Counted from the first letter of the stretch, positions 1-8,398 are shown. The stretch is DNA of 64,000 bases from Brachyhypopomus gauderio (GCF_052324685.1 NW_027506915.1:372001-436000), one strand, 5' to 3'. Numbers and translations are program-made. Notes: generated by a model not told the origin, from the sequence alone.

Positions 1-13
1 GCCTTTTACCATC

Positions 14-19
14 CACGTG
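14..19. promoter_or_regulatory. E-box CACGTG upstream of tRNA-Tyr
   Basis: A palindromic CACGTG lies 185 bp upstream of Tyr in most units. It is CATGTG in units 3, 12, 21, 42, 59 and 62, and CACCTG in unit 45. Function is not shown by the sequence. Confidence 0.3.
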
Positions 20-203
20 TCCAAAATGCAGTACGCATGCCAATGTTGTTAACAGACATACGTGTTGGTAGCTCTACATGTCCAACTGGTACAGTGTGAG
101 GTTTCCTCTTTGGTGGACCTTAAAGAGTTGAAAAAGCCACAACCGAACTGGTATCTTTGTCAACGTCCTTGTTTCTGGATCTATGCTGCATGTGCGTCAG
201 AAT

Positions 204-290
204 CCTTCGGTAGCTCAGATGGTAGAGCGGAGGACTGTAGAGGTTAAAGCAGCAATCCTTAGGCCACCGGTTCAAATCCGGTTCGAAGGA
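204..290 (+). tRNA. tRNA-Tyr-GTA: tRNA-Tyr (GTA), intron-containing, unit 1
   Basis: Reference copy (unit 1, 1-970, type A). The 87-nt gene folds as a standard cloverleaf: 7-bp acceptor stem (204-210 with 283-289), A73 at 290, D arm GCTC/GAGC, anticodon GTA at 238-240, and T arm ACCGG/CCGGT. The 14-nt intron at 241-254 (gene bases 38-51 in every copy) lies just after the base 3' of the anticodon, the canonical vertebrate tRNA-Tyr site. Removing it restores the GAGGA/TCCTT anticodon stem. A G three bases before the 3' splice site can pair with C32, the pairing tRNA endonuclease needs. A box TAGCTCAGATGG and B box GGTTCAAATCC are good Pol III promoters. The role is tyrosine delivery at UAC/UAU codons. 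Confidence 0.98.
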
Positions 291-296
291 AGCTTC

Positions 297-304
297 TTTT
301 TTTT
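297..304 (+). terminator. Pol III terminator (T8) of tRNA-Tyr
   Basis: A run of eight T starts 7 nt after the Tyr gene and is a strong Pol III stop. It recurs at the same offset in every unit, as T8 in most. It is T7 in units 25, 34, 35, 51 and 53, and T9 in units 47, 49 and 50. It also shields the convergent Glu gene 50 bp further on. Confidence 0.9.
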
Positions 305-338
305 CCAGGATATTACTGCCTTTAATGTCATGATGAGC

Positions 339-343
339 AAAAA
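339..343 (-). terminator. Pol III terminator (T5 on minus strand) of tRNA-Glu
   Basis: Five A on the + strand read as T5 in the Glu direction, 10 nt beyond its 3' end. The same run is at the same offset in all units I read. Confidence 0.8.
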
Positions 344-353
344 GTTTTCTGTT

Positions 354-425
354 TTCCCTGACCGGGAATCGAACCCGGGCCGCGGCGGTGAGAGCGCCGA
401 ATCCTAGCCACTAGACCATCAGGGA
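354..425 (-). tRNA. tRNA-Glu-CTC: tRNA-Glu (CTC), unit 1
   Basis: Reference Glu copy. On the minus strand this is a 72-nt intronless cloverleaf: acceptor TCCCTGA/TCAGGGA, A73, anticodon stem CGGCG/CGCCG around anticodon CTC, four-base variable loop, and T arm CCGGG/CCCGG with B box GGTTCGATTCC. It is nearly the same as vertebrate tRNA-Glu-CTC and reads GAG codons. It is convergent with Tyr (63 bp between them) and divergent from Lys (204 bp between 5' ends). CCA is not encoded. Confidence 0.98.
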
Positions 426-629
426 CAGCGATGTTATGCTAATGGATGAAGGCCTTTACATGAGTTCTGGCTGGCCGTTATTCATGAGTGAAGAAAGACC
501 AGAATGTGGGTTATTCGTGACCACACCAGAACATGTGGACCTTTTTGTGTCAAGACTGTCAAATGCTTCCCATGTCAGAGGTCAAGAATATCTGGACATG
601 TTCTGAATCACAGAGCAAAGCTAAACGTA
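426..629. promoter_or_regulatory. Shared 5' region between divergent tRNA-Glu and tRNA-Lys
   Basis: These 204 bp lie between the 5' ends of Glu and Lys and are kept in all units with few changes. An octamer-like ATGCTAAT at 436-443 lies 11 bp upstream of Glu. No protein gene is supported here. Both tRNAs have internal promoters, so any role of this region is inferred. Confidence 0.4.
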
Positions 630-702
630 GCCTGGATAGCTCAGTCGGTAGAGCATCAGACTTTTAATCTGAGGGTCCAGCGTTCAAGTCCCTGTTCAGG
701 CG
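630..702 (+). tRNA. tRNA-Lys-TTT: tRNA-Lys (TTT), unit 1, C52 variant
   Basis: A 73-nt cloverleaf with acceptor GCCTGGA/TTCAGGC, G73, A box TAGCTCAGTCGG, anticodon stem TCAGA/TCTGA around TTT, and T loop TTCAAGT. It closely matches vertebrate tRNA-Lys-TTT, which reads AAA/AAG. This copy has G52 changed to C, which makes a C52-C62 mismatch in the T stem and alters the first base of the B box. The first T4 downstream is at 759-762, so the primary transcript would have a ~56-nt trailer. Confidence 0.93.
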
Positions 703-758
703 TTGAACTTTACATGACCGTCAGCTCTTGAGCACCGTTCAGTCATCGTCAGGCAGGC

Positions 759-762
759 TTTT
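759..762 (+). terminator. Probable Pol III terminator (T4) of tRNA-Lys
   Basis: This is the first run of four T after the Lys gene, 57 nt past its 3' end. T4 is the shortest run vertebrate Pol III normally stops at, and a later T4 in the spacer could act as backup. Same place in each unit. Confidence 0.5.
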
Positions 763-886
763 GGATTAAGCTGAACTTCCAGCTTTACGTCTGCCTACAT
801 GTGACTTCCTTGTCATTAATTATTTTGTCTATGTCCTTGTTAATGATGACAAAAAAACAACAATTAAAGCCACTCAGCTTTTCCTT

Positions 887-899
887 TCTCTCTCTCTCT
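887..899 (+). repeat. Short TC microsatellite in the unit spacer
   Basis: About six and a half TC repeats follow a pyrimidine-rich stretch. It appears at the same place in every unit with almost no length change. Confidence 0.7.
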
Positions 900-1173
900 A
901 TGTGACAACACAATAGATTTTCTCAAAAAGCAATTCAAATTGTTCTAACCATTGGTGGGACCAACTCGTGGCCTTTTACCATCCACGTGTCCAAAATGCA
1001 GTACGCATGCCAATGTTGTTAACAGACATACGTGTTGGTAGCTCTACATGTCCAACTGGTACAGTGTGAGGTTTCCTCTTTGGTGGACCCTAAAGAGTTG
1101 AAAAAGCCACAACCGAACTGGTATCTTTGTCAACATCCTTGTTTCTGGATCTATGCTGCATGTGCGTCAGAAT

Positions 1174-1260
1174 CCTTCGGTAGCTCAGATGGTAGAGCGG
1201 AGGACTGTAGAGGTTAAAGCAGCAATCCTTAGGCCACCGGTTCAAATCCGGTTCGAAGGA
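1174..1260 (+). tRNA. tRNA-Tyr-GTA: tRNA-Tyr (GTA), unit 2
   Basis: Unit 2 (971-1941, type B). No difference seen from the 204 gene. Upstream it carries the linked B changes at 1090 and 1135. Confidence 0.97.
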
Positions 1261-1323
1261 AGCTTCTTTTTTTTCCAGGATATTACTGCCTTTAATGTCA
1301 TGATGAGCAAAAAGTTTTCTGTT

Positions 1324-1395
1324 TTCCCTGACCGGGAATCGAACCCGGGCCGCGGCGGTGAGAGCGCCGAATCCTAGCCACTAGACCATCAGGGA
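1324..1395 (-). tRNA. tRNA-Glu-CTC: tRNA-Glu (CTC), unit 2
   Basis: Same sequence as the 354-425 gene. A type B C-to-A change lies upstream at 1446. Confidence 0.97.
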
Positions 1396-1599
1396 CAGCG
1401 ATGTTATGCTAATGGATGAAGGCCTTTACATGAGTTCTGGCTGGCAGTTATTCATGAGTGAAGAAAGACCAGAATGTGGGTTATTCGTGACCACACCAGA
1501 ACATGTGGACCTTTTTGTGTCAAGACTGTCAAATGCTTCCCATGTCAGAGGTCAAGAATATCTGGACATGTTCTGAATCACAGAGCAAGGCTAAACGTA

Positions 1600-1672
1600 G
1601 CCTGGATAGCTCAGTCGGTAGAGCATCAGACTTTTAATCTGAGGGTCCAGGGTTCAAGTCCCTGTTCAGGCG
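1600..1672 (+). tRNA. tRNA-Lys-TTT: tRNA-Lys (TTT), unit 2, canonical
   Basis: Reference canonical Lys copy: fully paired T stem CAGGG/CCCTG, B box GGTTCAAGTCC, G1-C72 and G73. 24 of the 66 Lys genes have this form. Confidence 0.98.
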
Positions 1673-2144
1673 TTGAACTTTACATGACCGTCAGCTCTTG
1701 AGCACCGTTCACTCATCGTCAGGCAGGCTTTTGGATTAAGCTGAACTTCCAGCTTTACGTCTGCCTACCTGTGACTTCCTTGTCATTAATTATTTTGTCT
1801 ATGTCCTTGTTAATGATGACAAAAAAAACAACAATTAAAGCCACTCAGCCTTTCCTTTCTCTCTCTCTCTATGTGACATCACAATAGATTTTCTCAAAAA
1901 GCAATTCAAATTGTTCTAACCATTGGTGGGACCAACCCGTGGCCTTTTACCATCCATGTGTCCAAAATGCAGTACGCATGCCAATGTTGTTAACAGACAT
2001 ACGTGTTGGTAGCTCTACATGTCCAACTGGTACAGTGTGAGGTTTCCTCTTTGGTGGACCTTAAAGAGTTGAAAAAGCCACAACCGAACTGGTATCTTTG
2101 TCAACGTCCTTGTTTCTGGATCTATGCTGCATGTGCGTCAGAAT

Positions 2145-2231
2145 CCTTCGGTAGCTCAGATGGTAGAGCGGAGGACTGTAGAGGTTAAAGCAGCAATCCT
2201 TAGGCCACCGGTTCAAATCCGGTTCGAAGGA
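2145..2231 (+). tRNA. tRNA-Tyr-GTA: tRNA-Tyr (GTA), unit 3
   Basis: Unit 3 (1942-2913, type C). Same as the 204 gene. The upstream E-box is CATGTG here. Confidence 0.97.
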
Positions 2232-2294
2232 AGCTTCTTTTTTTTCCAGGATATTACTGCCTTTAATGTCATGATGAGCAAAAAGTTTTCTGTT

Positions 2295-2366
2295 TTCCCT
2301 GACCGGGAATCGAACCCGGGCCGCGGCGGTGAGAGCGCCGAATCCTAGCCACTAGACCATCAGGGA
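2295..2366 (-). tRNA. tRNA-Glu-CTC: tRNA-Glu (CTC), unit 3
   Basis: Same sequence as the 354-425 gene. Confidence 0.97.
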
Positions 2367-2570
2367 CAGCGATGTTATGCTAATGGATGAAGGCCTTTAC
2401 ATGAGTTCTGGCTGGCCGTTATTCATGAGTGAAGAAAGACCAGAATGTGGGTTATTCGTGACCACACCAGAACATGTGGACCTTTTTGTGTCAAGACTGT
2501 CAAATGCTTCCCATGTCAGAGGTCAAGAATATCTGGACATGTTCTGAATCACAGAGCAAGGCTAAACGTA

Positions 2571-2643
2571 GCCTGGATAGCTCAGTCGGTAGAGCATCAG
2601 ACTTTTAATCTGAGGGTCCAGGGTTCAAGTCCCTGTTCAGGTG
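2571..2643 (+). tRNA. tRNA-Lys-TTT: tRNA-Lys (TTT), unit 3, U72 variant
   Basis: As the 1600 gene but C72 is T, so the first acceptor pair becomes a G1-U72 wobble. Confidence 0.95.
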
Positions 2644-3116
2644 TTGAACTTTACATGACCGTCAGCTCTTGAGCACCGTTCACTCATCGTCAGGCAGGCT
2701 TTTGGATTAAGCTGAACTTCCAGCTTTACGTCTGCCTACCTGTGACTTCCTTGTCATTAATTCTTTTGTCTATGTCCTTGTTAATGATGACAAAAAAAAA
2801 CACCAATTAAAGCCACTCAGCCTTTCCTTTCTCTCTCTCTCTATGTGACATCACAATAGATTTTCTCAAAAAGCAATTCAAATTGTTCTAACCATTGGTG
2901 GGACCAACCCGTGGCCTTTTACCATCCACGTGTCCAAAATGCAGTACGCATGCCAATGTTGTTAACAGACATACGTGTTGGTAGCTCTACATGTCCAACT
3001 GGTACAGTGTGAGGTTTCCTCTTTGGTGGACCTTAAAGAGTTGAAAAAGCCACAACCGAACTGGTATCTTTGTCAACGTCCTTGTTTCTGGATCTATGCT
3101 GCATGTGCGTCAGAAT

Positions 3117-3203
3117 CCTTCGGTAGCTCAGATGGTAGAGCGGAGGACTGTAGAGGTTAAAGCAGCAATCCTTAGGCCACCGGTTCAAATCCGGTTCGAA
3201 GGA
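3117..3203 (+). tRNA. tRNA-Tyr-GTA: tRNA-Tyr (GTA), unit 4
   Basis: Unit 4 (2914-3884, type D). Same as the 204 gene. Confidence 0.97.
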
Positions 3204-3266
3204 AGCTTCTTTTTTTTCCAGGATATTACTGCCTTTAATGTCATGATGAGCAAAAAGTTTTCTGTT

Positions 3267-3338
3267 TTCCCTGACCGGGAATCGAACCCGGGCCGCGGCG
3301 GTGAGAGCGCCGAATCCTAGCCACTAGACCATCAGGGA
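3267..3338 (-). tRNA. tRNA-Glu-CTC: tRNA-Glu (CTC), unit 4
   Basis: Same sequence as the 354-425 gene. Confidence 0.97.
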
Positions 3339-3542
3339 CAGCGATGTTATGCTAATGGATGAAGGCCTTTACATGAGTTCTGGCTGGCCGTTATTCATGA
3401 GTGAAGAAAGACCAGAATGTGGGTTATTCGTGACCACACCAGAACATGTGGACCTTTTTGTGTCAAGACTGTCAAATGCTTCCCATGTCAGAGGTCAAGA
3501 ATATCTGGACATGTTCTGAATCACAGAGCAAGGCTAAACGTA

Positions 3543-3615
3543 GCCTGGATAGCTCAGTTGGTAGAGCATCAGACTTTTAATCTGAGTGTCCAGGGTTCAA
3601 GTCCCTGTTCAGGCA
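3543..3615 (+). tRNA. tRNA-Lys-TTT: tRNA-Lys (TTT), unit 4, U17/U45/A73 variant
   Basis: Differs from the 1600 gene by C17 to T in the D loop, G45 to T in the variable loop and discriminator G73 to A. All stems stay paired. Confidence 0.95.
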
Positions 3616-4087
3616 TTGAACTTTACATGACCGTCAGCTCTTGAGCACCGTTCACTCATCGTCAGGCAGGCTTTTGGATTAAGCTGAACTTCCAGCTTTA
3701 CGTCTGCCTACCTGTGACTTCCTTGTCATTAATTATTTTGTCTATGTCCTTGTTAATGATGACAAAAAAAACAACAATTAAAGCCACTCAGCCTTTCCTT
3801 TCTCTCTCTCTCTATGTGACATCACAATAGATTTTCTCAAAAAGCAATTCAAATTGTTCTAACCATTGGTGGGACCAACCCGTGGCCTTTTACCATCCAC
3901 GTGTCCAAAATGCAGTACGCATGCCAATGTTGTTAACAGACATACGTGTTGGTAGCTCTACATGTCCAACTGGTACAGTGTGAGGTTTCCTCTTTGGTGG
4001 ACCTTAAAGAGTTGAAAAAGCCACAACCAAACTGGTATCTTTGTCAACGTCCTTGTTTCTGGATCTATGCTGCATGTGAGTCAGAAT

Positions 4088-4174
4088 CCTTCGGTAGCTC
4101 AGATGGTAGAGCGGAGGACTGTAGAGGTTAAAGCAGCAATCCTTAGGCCACCGGTTCAAATCCGGTTCGAAGGA
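4088..4174 (+). tRNA. tRNA-Tyr-GTA: tRNA-Tyr (GTA), unit 5
   Basis: Unit 5 (3885-4856, type E). Gene as at 204. Type E changes lie just upstream at 4029 and 4079. Confidence 0.97.
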
Positions 4175-4237
4175 AGCTTCTTTTTTTTCCAGGATATTAC
4201 TGCCTTTAATGTCATGATGAGCAAAAAGTTTTCTGTT

Positions 4238-4309
4238 TTCCCTGACCGGGAATCGAACCCGGGCCGCGGCGGTGAGAGCGCCGAATCCTAGCCACTAGAC
4301 CATCAGGGA
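4238..4309 (-). tRNA. tRNA-Glu-CTC: tRNA-Glu (CTC), unit 5
   Basis: Same sequence as the 354-425 gene. Confidence 0.97.
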
Positions 4310-4513
4310 CAGCGATGTTATGCTAATGGATGAAGGCCTTTACATGAGTTCTGGCTGGCCGTTATTCATGAGTGAAGAAAGACCAGAATGTGGGTTATTC
4401 GTGACCACACCAGAACATGTGGACCTTTTTGTGTCAAGACTGTCAAATGCTTCCCATGTCAGAGGTCAAGAATATCTGGACATGTTCTGAATCACAGAGC
4501 AAGGCTAAACGTA

Positions 4514-4586
4514 GCCTGGATAGCTCAGTCGGTAGAGCATCAGACTTTTAATCTGAGGGTCCAGGGTTCAAGTCCCTGTTCAGGCG
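4514..4586 (+). tRNA. tRNA-Lys-TTT: tRNA-Lys (TTT), unit 5, canonical
   Basis: Same sequence as the 1600 gene. Confidence 0.97.
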
Positions 4587-5059
4587 TTGAACTTTACATG
4601 ACCGTCAGCTCTTGAGCACCGTTCACTCATCGTCAGGCAGGCTTTTGGATTAAGCTGAACTTCCAGCTTTACGTCTGCCTACCTGTGACTTCCTTGTCAT
4701 TAATTCTTTTGTCTATGTCCTTGTTAATGATGACAAAAAAAAACACCAATTAAAGCCACTCAGCCTTTCCTTTCTCTCTCTCTCTATGTGACATCACAAT
4801 AGATTTTCTCAAAAAGCAATTCAAATTGTTCTAACCATTGGTGGGACCAACCCGTGGCCTTTTACCATCCACGTGTCCAAAATGCAGTACGCATGCCAAT
4901 GTTGTTAACAGACATACGTGTTGGTAGCTCTACATGTCCAACTGGTACAGTGTGAGGTTTCCTCTTTGGTGGACCTTAAAGAGTTGAAAAAGCCACAACC
5001 GAACTGGTATCTTTGTCAACGTCCTTGTTTCTGGATCTATGCTGCATGTGCGTCAGAAT

Positions 5060-5146
5060 CCTTCGGTAGCTCAGATGGTAGAGCGGAGGACTGTAGAGGT
5101 TAAAGCAGCAATCCTTAGGCCACCGGTTCAAATCCGGTTCGAAGGA
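5060..5146 (+). tRNA. tRNA-Tyr-GTA: tRNA-Tyr (GTA), unit 6
   Basis: Unit 6 (4857-5828, type C). Same as the 204 gene. Confidence 0.97.
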
Positions 5147-5209
5147 AGCTTCTTTTTTTTCCAGGATATTACTGCCTTTAATGTCATGATGAGCAAAAAG
5201 TTTTCTGTT

Positions 5210-5281
5210 TTCCCTGACCGGGAATCGAACCCGGGCCGCGGCGGTGAGAGCGCCGAATCCTAGCCACTAGACCATCAGGGA
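5210..5281 (-). tRNA. tRNA-Glu-CTC: tRNA-Glu (CTC), unit 6
   Basis: Same sequence as the 354-425 gene. Confidence 0.97.
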
Positions 5282-5485
5282 CAGCGATGTTATGCTAATG
5301 GATGAAGGCCTTTACATGAGTTCTGGCTGGCCGTTATTCATGAGTGAAGAAAGACCAGAATGTGGGTTATTCGTGACCACACCAGAACATGTGGACCTTT
5401 TTGTGTCAAGACTGTCAAATGCTTCCCATGTCAGAGGTCAAGAATATCTGGACATGTTCTGAATCACAGAGCAAGGCTAAACGTA

Positions 5486-5558
5486 GCCTGGATAGCTCAG
5501 TCGGTAGAGCATCAGACTTTTAATCTGAGGGTCCAGGGTTCAAGTCCCTGTTCAGGTG
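5486..5558 (+). tRNA. tRNA-Lys-TTT: tRNA-Lys (TTT), unit 6, U72 variant
   Basis: Same U72 form as the 2571 gene. Confidence 0.95.
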
Positions 5559-6031
5559 TTGAACTTTACATGACCGTCAGCTCTTGAGCACCGTTCACTC
5601 ATCGTCAGGCAGGCTTTTGGATTAAGCTGAACTTCCAGCTTTACGTCTGCCTACCTGTGACTTCCTTGTCATTAATTCTTTTGTCTATGTCCTTGTTAAT
5701 GATGACAAAAAAAAACACCAATTAAAGCCACTCAGCCTTTCCTTTCTCTCTCTCTCTATGTGACATCACAATAGATTTTCTCAAAAAGCAATTCAAATTG
5801 TTCTAACCATTGGTGGGACCAACCCGTGGCCTTTTACCATCCACGTGTCCAAAATGCAGTACGCATGCCAATGTTGTTAACAGACATACGTGTTGGTAGC
5901 TCTACATGTCCAACTGGTACAGTGTGAGGTTTCCTCTTTGGTGGACCTTAAAGAGTTGAAAAAGCCACAACCGAACTGGTATCTTTGTCAACGTCCTTGT
6001 TTCTGGATCTATGCTGCATGTGCGTCAGAAT

Positions 6032-6118
6032 CCTTCGGTAGCTCAGATGGTAGAGCGGAGGACTGTAGAGGTTAAAGCAGCAATCCTTAGGCCACCGGTT
6101 CAAATCCGGTTCGAAGGA
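6032..6118 (+). tRNA. tRNA-Tyr-GTA: tRNA-Tyr (GTA), unit 7
   Basis: Unit 7 (5829-6798, type F). Same as the 204 gene. Confidence 0.97.
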
Positions 6119-6181
6119 AGCTTCTTTTTTTTCCAGGATATTACTGCCTTTAATGTCATGATGAGCAAAAAGTTTTCTGTT

Positions 6182-6253
6182 TTCCCTGACCGGGAATCGA
6201 ACCCGGGCCGCGGCGGTGAGAGCGCCGAATCCTAGCCACTAGACCATCAGGGA
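6182..6253 (-). tRNA. tRNA-Glu-CTC: tRNA-Glu (CTC), unit 7
   Basis: Gene as at 354-425. The 5' flank has a G-to-A change, also seen in units 16, 46 and 48. Confidence 0.97.
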
Positions 6254-6457
6254 CAGCAATGTTATGCTAATGGATGAAGGCCTTTACATGAGTTCTGGCT
6301 GGCCGTTATTCATGAGTGAAGAAAGACCAGAATGTGGGTTATTCGTGACCACACCAGAACATGTGGACCTTTTTGTGTCAAGACTGTCAAATGCTTCCCA
6401 TGTCAGAGGTCAAGAATATCTGGACATGTTCTGAATCACAGAGCAAGGCTAAACGTA

Positions 6458-6530
6458 GCCTGGATAGCTCAGTTGGTAGAGCATCTGACTTTTAATCTGA
6501 GTGTCCAGGGTTCAAGTCCCTGTTCAGGCA
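6458..6530 (+). tRNA. tRNA-Lys-TTT: tRNA-Lys (TTT), unit 7, U29 stem variant
   Basis: Carries the type D changes (U17, U45, A73) plus A29 to T. The last gives a U29-U41 mismatch in the middle of the anticodon stem, so function may be reduced. Confidence 0.88.
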
Positions 6531-7001
6531 TTGAACTTTACATGACCGTCAGCTCTTGAGCACCGTTCACTCATCGTCAGGCAGGCTTTTGGATTAAGCT
6601 GAACTTCCAGCTTTACGTCTGCCTACCTGTGACTTCCTTGTCATTAATTATTTTGTCTATGTCCTTGTTAATGATGACAAAAAAACACCAATTAAAGCCA
6701 CTCAGCCTTTCCTTTCTCTCTCTCTCTATGTGACATCACAATAGATTTTCTCAAAAAGCAATTCAAATTGTTCTAACCATTGGTGGGACCAACCCGTGGC
6801 CTTTTACCATCCACGTGTCCAAAATGCAGTACGCATGCCAATGTTGTTAACAGACATACGTGTTGGTAGCTCTACATGTCCAACTGGTACAGTGTGAGGT
6901 TTCCTCTTTGGTGGACCCTAAAGAGTTGAAAAAGCCACAACCGAACTGGTATCTTTGTCAACATCCTTGTTTCTGGATCTATGCTGCATGTGCGTCAGAA
7001 T

Positions 7002-7088
7002 CCTTCGGTAGCTCAGATGGTAGAGCGGAGGACTGTAGAGGTTAAAGCAGCAATCCTTAGGCCACCGGTTCAAATCCGGTTCGAAGGA
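7002..7088 (+). tRNA. tRNA-Tyr-GTA: tRNA-Tyr (GTA), unit 8
   Basis: Unit 8 (6799-7769, type B'). Same as the 204 gene, with B-type upstream changes. Confidence 0.97.
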
Positions 7089-7151
7089 AGCTTCTTTTTT
7101 TTCCAGGATATTACTGCCTTTAATGTCATGATGAGCAAAAAGTTTTCTGTT

Positions 7152-7223
7152 TTCCCTGACCGGGAATCGAACCCGGGCCGCGGTGGTGAGAGCGCCGAAT
7201 CCTAGCCACTAGACCATCAGGGA
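7152..7223 (-). tRNA. tRNA-Glu-CTC: tRNA-Glu (CTC), unit 8, A40 variant
   Basis: G40 is A, which gives a C30-A40 mismatch in the anticodon stem. The same change is in units 17 and 26. Confidence 0.9.
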
Positions 7224-7427
7224 CAGCGATGTTATGCTAATGGATGAAGGCCTTTACATGAGTTCTGGCTGGCAGTTATTCATGAGTGAAGAAAGACCAG
7301 AATGTGGGTTATTCGTGACCACACCAGAACATGTGGACCTTTTTGTGTCAAGACTGTCAAATGCTTCCCATGTCAGAGGTCAAGAATATCTGGACATGTT
7401 CTGAATCACAGAGCAAGGCTAAACGTA

Positions 7428-7500
7428 GCCTGGATAGCTCAGTCGGTAGAGCATCAGACTTTTAATCTGAGGGTCCAGGGTTCAAGTCCCTGTTCAGGCG
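7428..7500 (+). tRNA. tRNA-Lys-TTT: tRNA-Lys (TTT), unit 8, canonical
   Basis: Same sequence as the 1600 gene. Confidence 0.97.
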
Positions 7501-7972
7501 TTGAACTTTACATGACCGTCAGCTCTTGAGCACCGTTCACTCATCGTCAGGCAGGCTTTTGGATTAAGCTGAACTTCCAGCTTTACGTCTGCCTACCTGT
7601 GACTTCCTTGTCATTAATTATTTTGTCTATGTCCTTGTTAATGATGACAAAAAAAACAACAATTAAAGCCACTCAGCCTTTCCTTTCTCTCTCTCTCTAT
7701 GTGACATCACAATAGATTTTCTCAAAAAGCAATTCAAATTGTTCTAACCATTGGTGGGACCAACCCGTGGCCTTTTACCATCCACGTGTCCAAAATGCAG
7801 TACGCATGCCAATGTTGTTAACAGACATACGTGTTGGTAGCTCTACATGTCCAACTGGTACAGTGTGAGGTTTCCTCTTTGGTGGACCTTAAAGAGTTGA
7901 AAAAGCCACAACCGAACTGGTATCTTTGTCAACGTCCTTGTTTCTGGATCTATGCTGCATGTGCGTCAGAAT

Positions 7973-8059
7973 CCTTCGGTAGCTCAGATGGTAGAGCGGA
8001 GGACTGTAGAGGTTAAAGCAGCAATCCTTAGGCCACCGGTTCAAATCCGGTTCGAAGGA
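7973..8059 (+). tRNA. tRNA-Tyr-GTA: tRNA-Tyr (GTA), unit 9
   Basis: Unit 9 (7770-8741, type H). Same as the 204 gene. Confidence 0.97.
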
Positions 8060-8122
8060 AGCTTCTTTTTTTTCCAGGATATTACTGCCTTTAATGTCAT
8101 GATGAGCAAAAAGTTTTCTGTT

Positions 8123-8194
8123 TTCCCTGACCGGGAATCGAACCCGGGCCACGGCGGTGAGAGCGCCGAATCCTAGCCACTAGACCATCAGGGA
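8123..8194 (-). tRNA. tRNA-Glu-CTC: tRNA-Glu (CTC), unit 9, U44 variant
   Basis: C44 to T in the variable loop; no stem is affected. Shared with units 18, 27 and 30. Confidence 0.96.
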
Positions 8195-8398
8195 CAGCGA
8201 TGTTATGCTAATGGATGAAGGCCTTTACATGAGTTCTGGCTGGCCGTTATTCATGAGTGAAGAAAGACCAGAATGTGGGTTATTCGTGACCACACCAGAA
8301 CATGTGGACCTTTTTGTGTCAAGACTGTCAAATGCTTCCCATGTCAGAGGTCAAGAATATCTGGACATGTTCTGAATCACAGAGCAAGGCTAAACGTA

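Larger units (their letters stand above)
703..1173. other. Lys-to-Tyr spacer, no gene seen (present once per unit)
   Basis: This is the largest gene-free stretch of the unit (~470 bp) and recurs 65 times. It holds a T4 at 759-762 (the likely Lys terminator), an A-run at 851-857 that varies in length between units, a short TC microsatellite at 887-899, a near-palindrome TGTGA-CA-TCACA in most units (1872-1883 in unit 2), an inverted CCAAT motif, an E-box CACGTG at 984-989 and a CCAAT at 1010-1014. Reading frames here are short and unlike any protein I recognise. Confidence 0.7.

Noticed and set aside
241-254. Tyr intron as a separate small RNA
   Set aside because: At 14 nt it is the ordinary short tRNA-Tyr intron; nothing suggests a separate product.
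62-731. Repeated small reading frames of 61, 74 and 75 codons on +, and of 73 or 87 codons on - in some units
   Set aside because: They run straight through the tRNA genes; for example, the residues around AQMVERRTVE and WIAQSVEHQTF are translated tRNA. Frame opening depends on tRNA structure, not on codon constraint, and single T changes close them. They are a known source of false hypothetical proteins.
630-970. tRNA-derived SINE (Lys-like head followed by an A-run)
   Set aside because: The Lys gene is a full, well-paired tRNA kept within a three-tRNA cassette. There is no SINE body, no dispersed copies and no target-site duplication, and the A-run is 140 bp away in the spacer.
1872-1883. 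CRE/AP-1-like near-palindrome TGTGA-CA-TCACA in the spacer
   Set aside because: Short and present in a gene-free spacer far from any Pol II gene. There is no support for function beyond its presence in most units.
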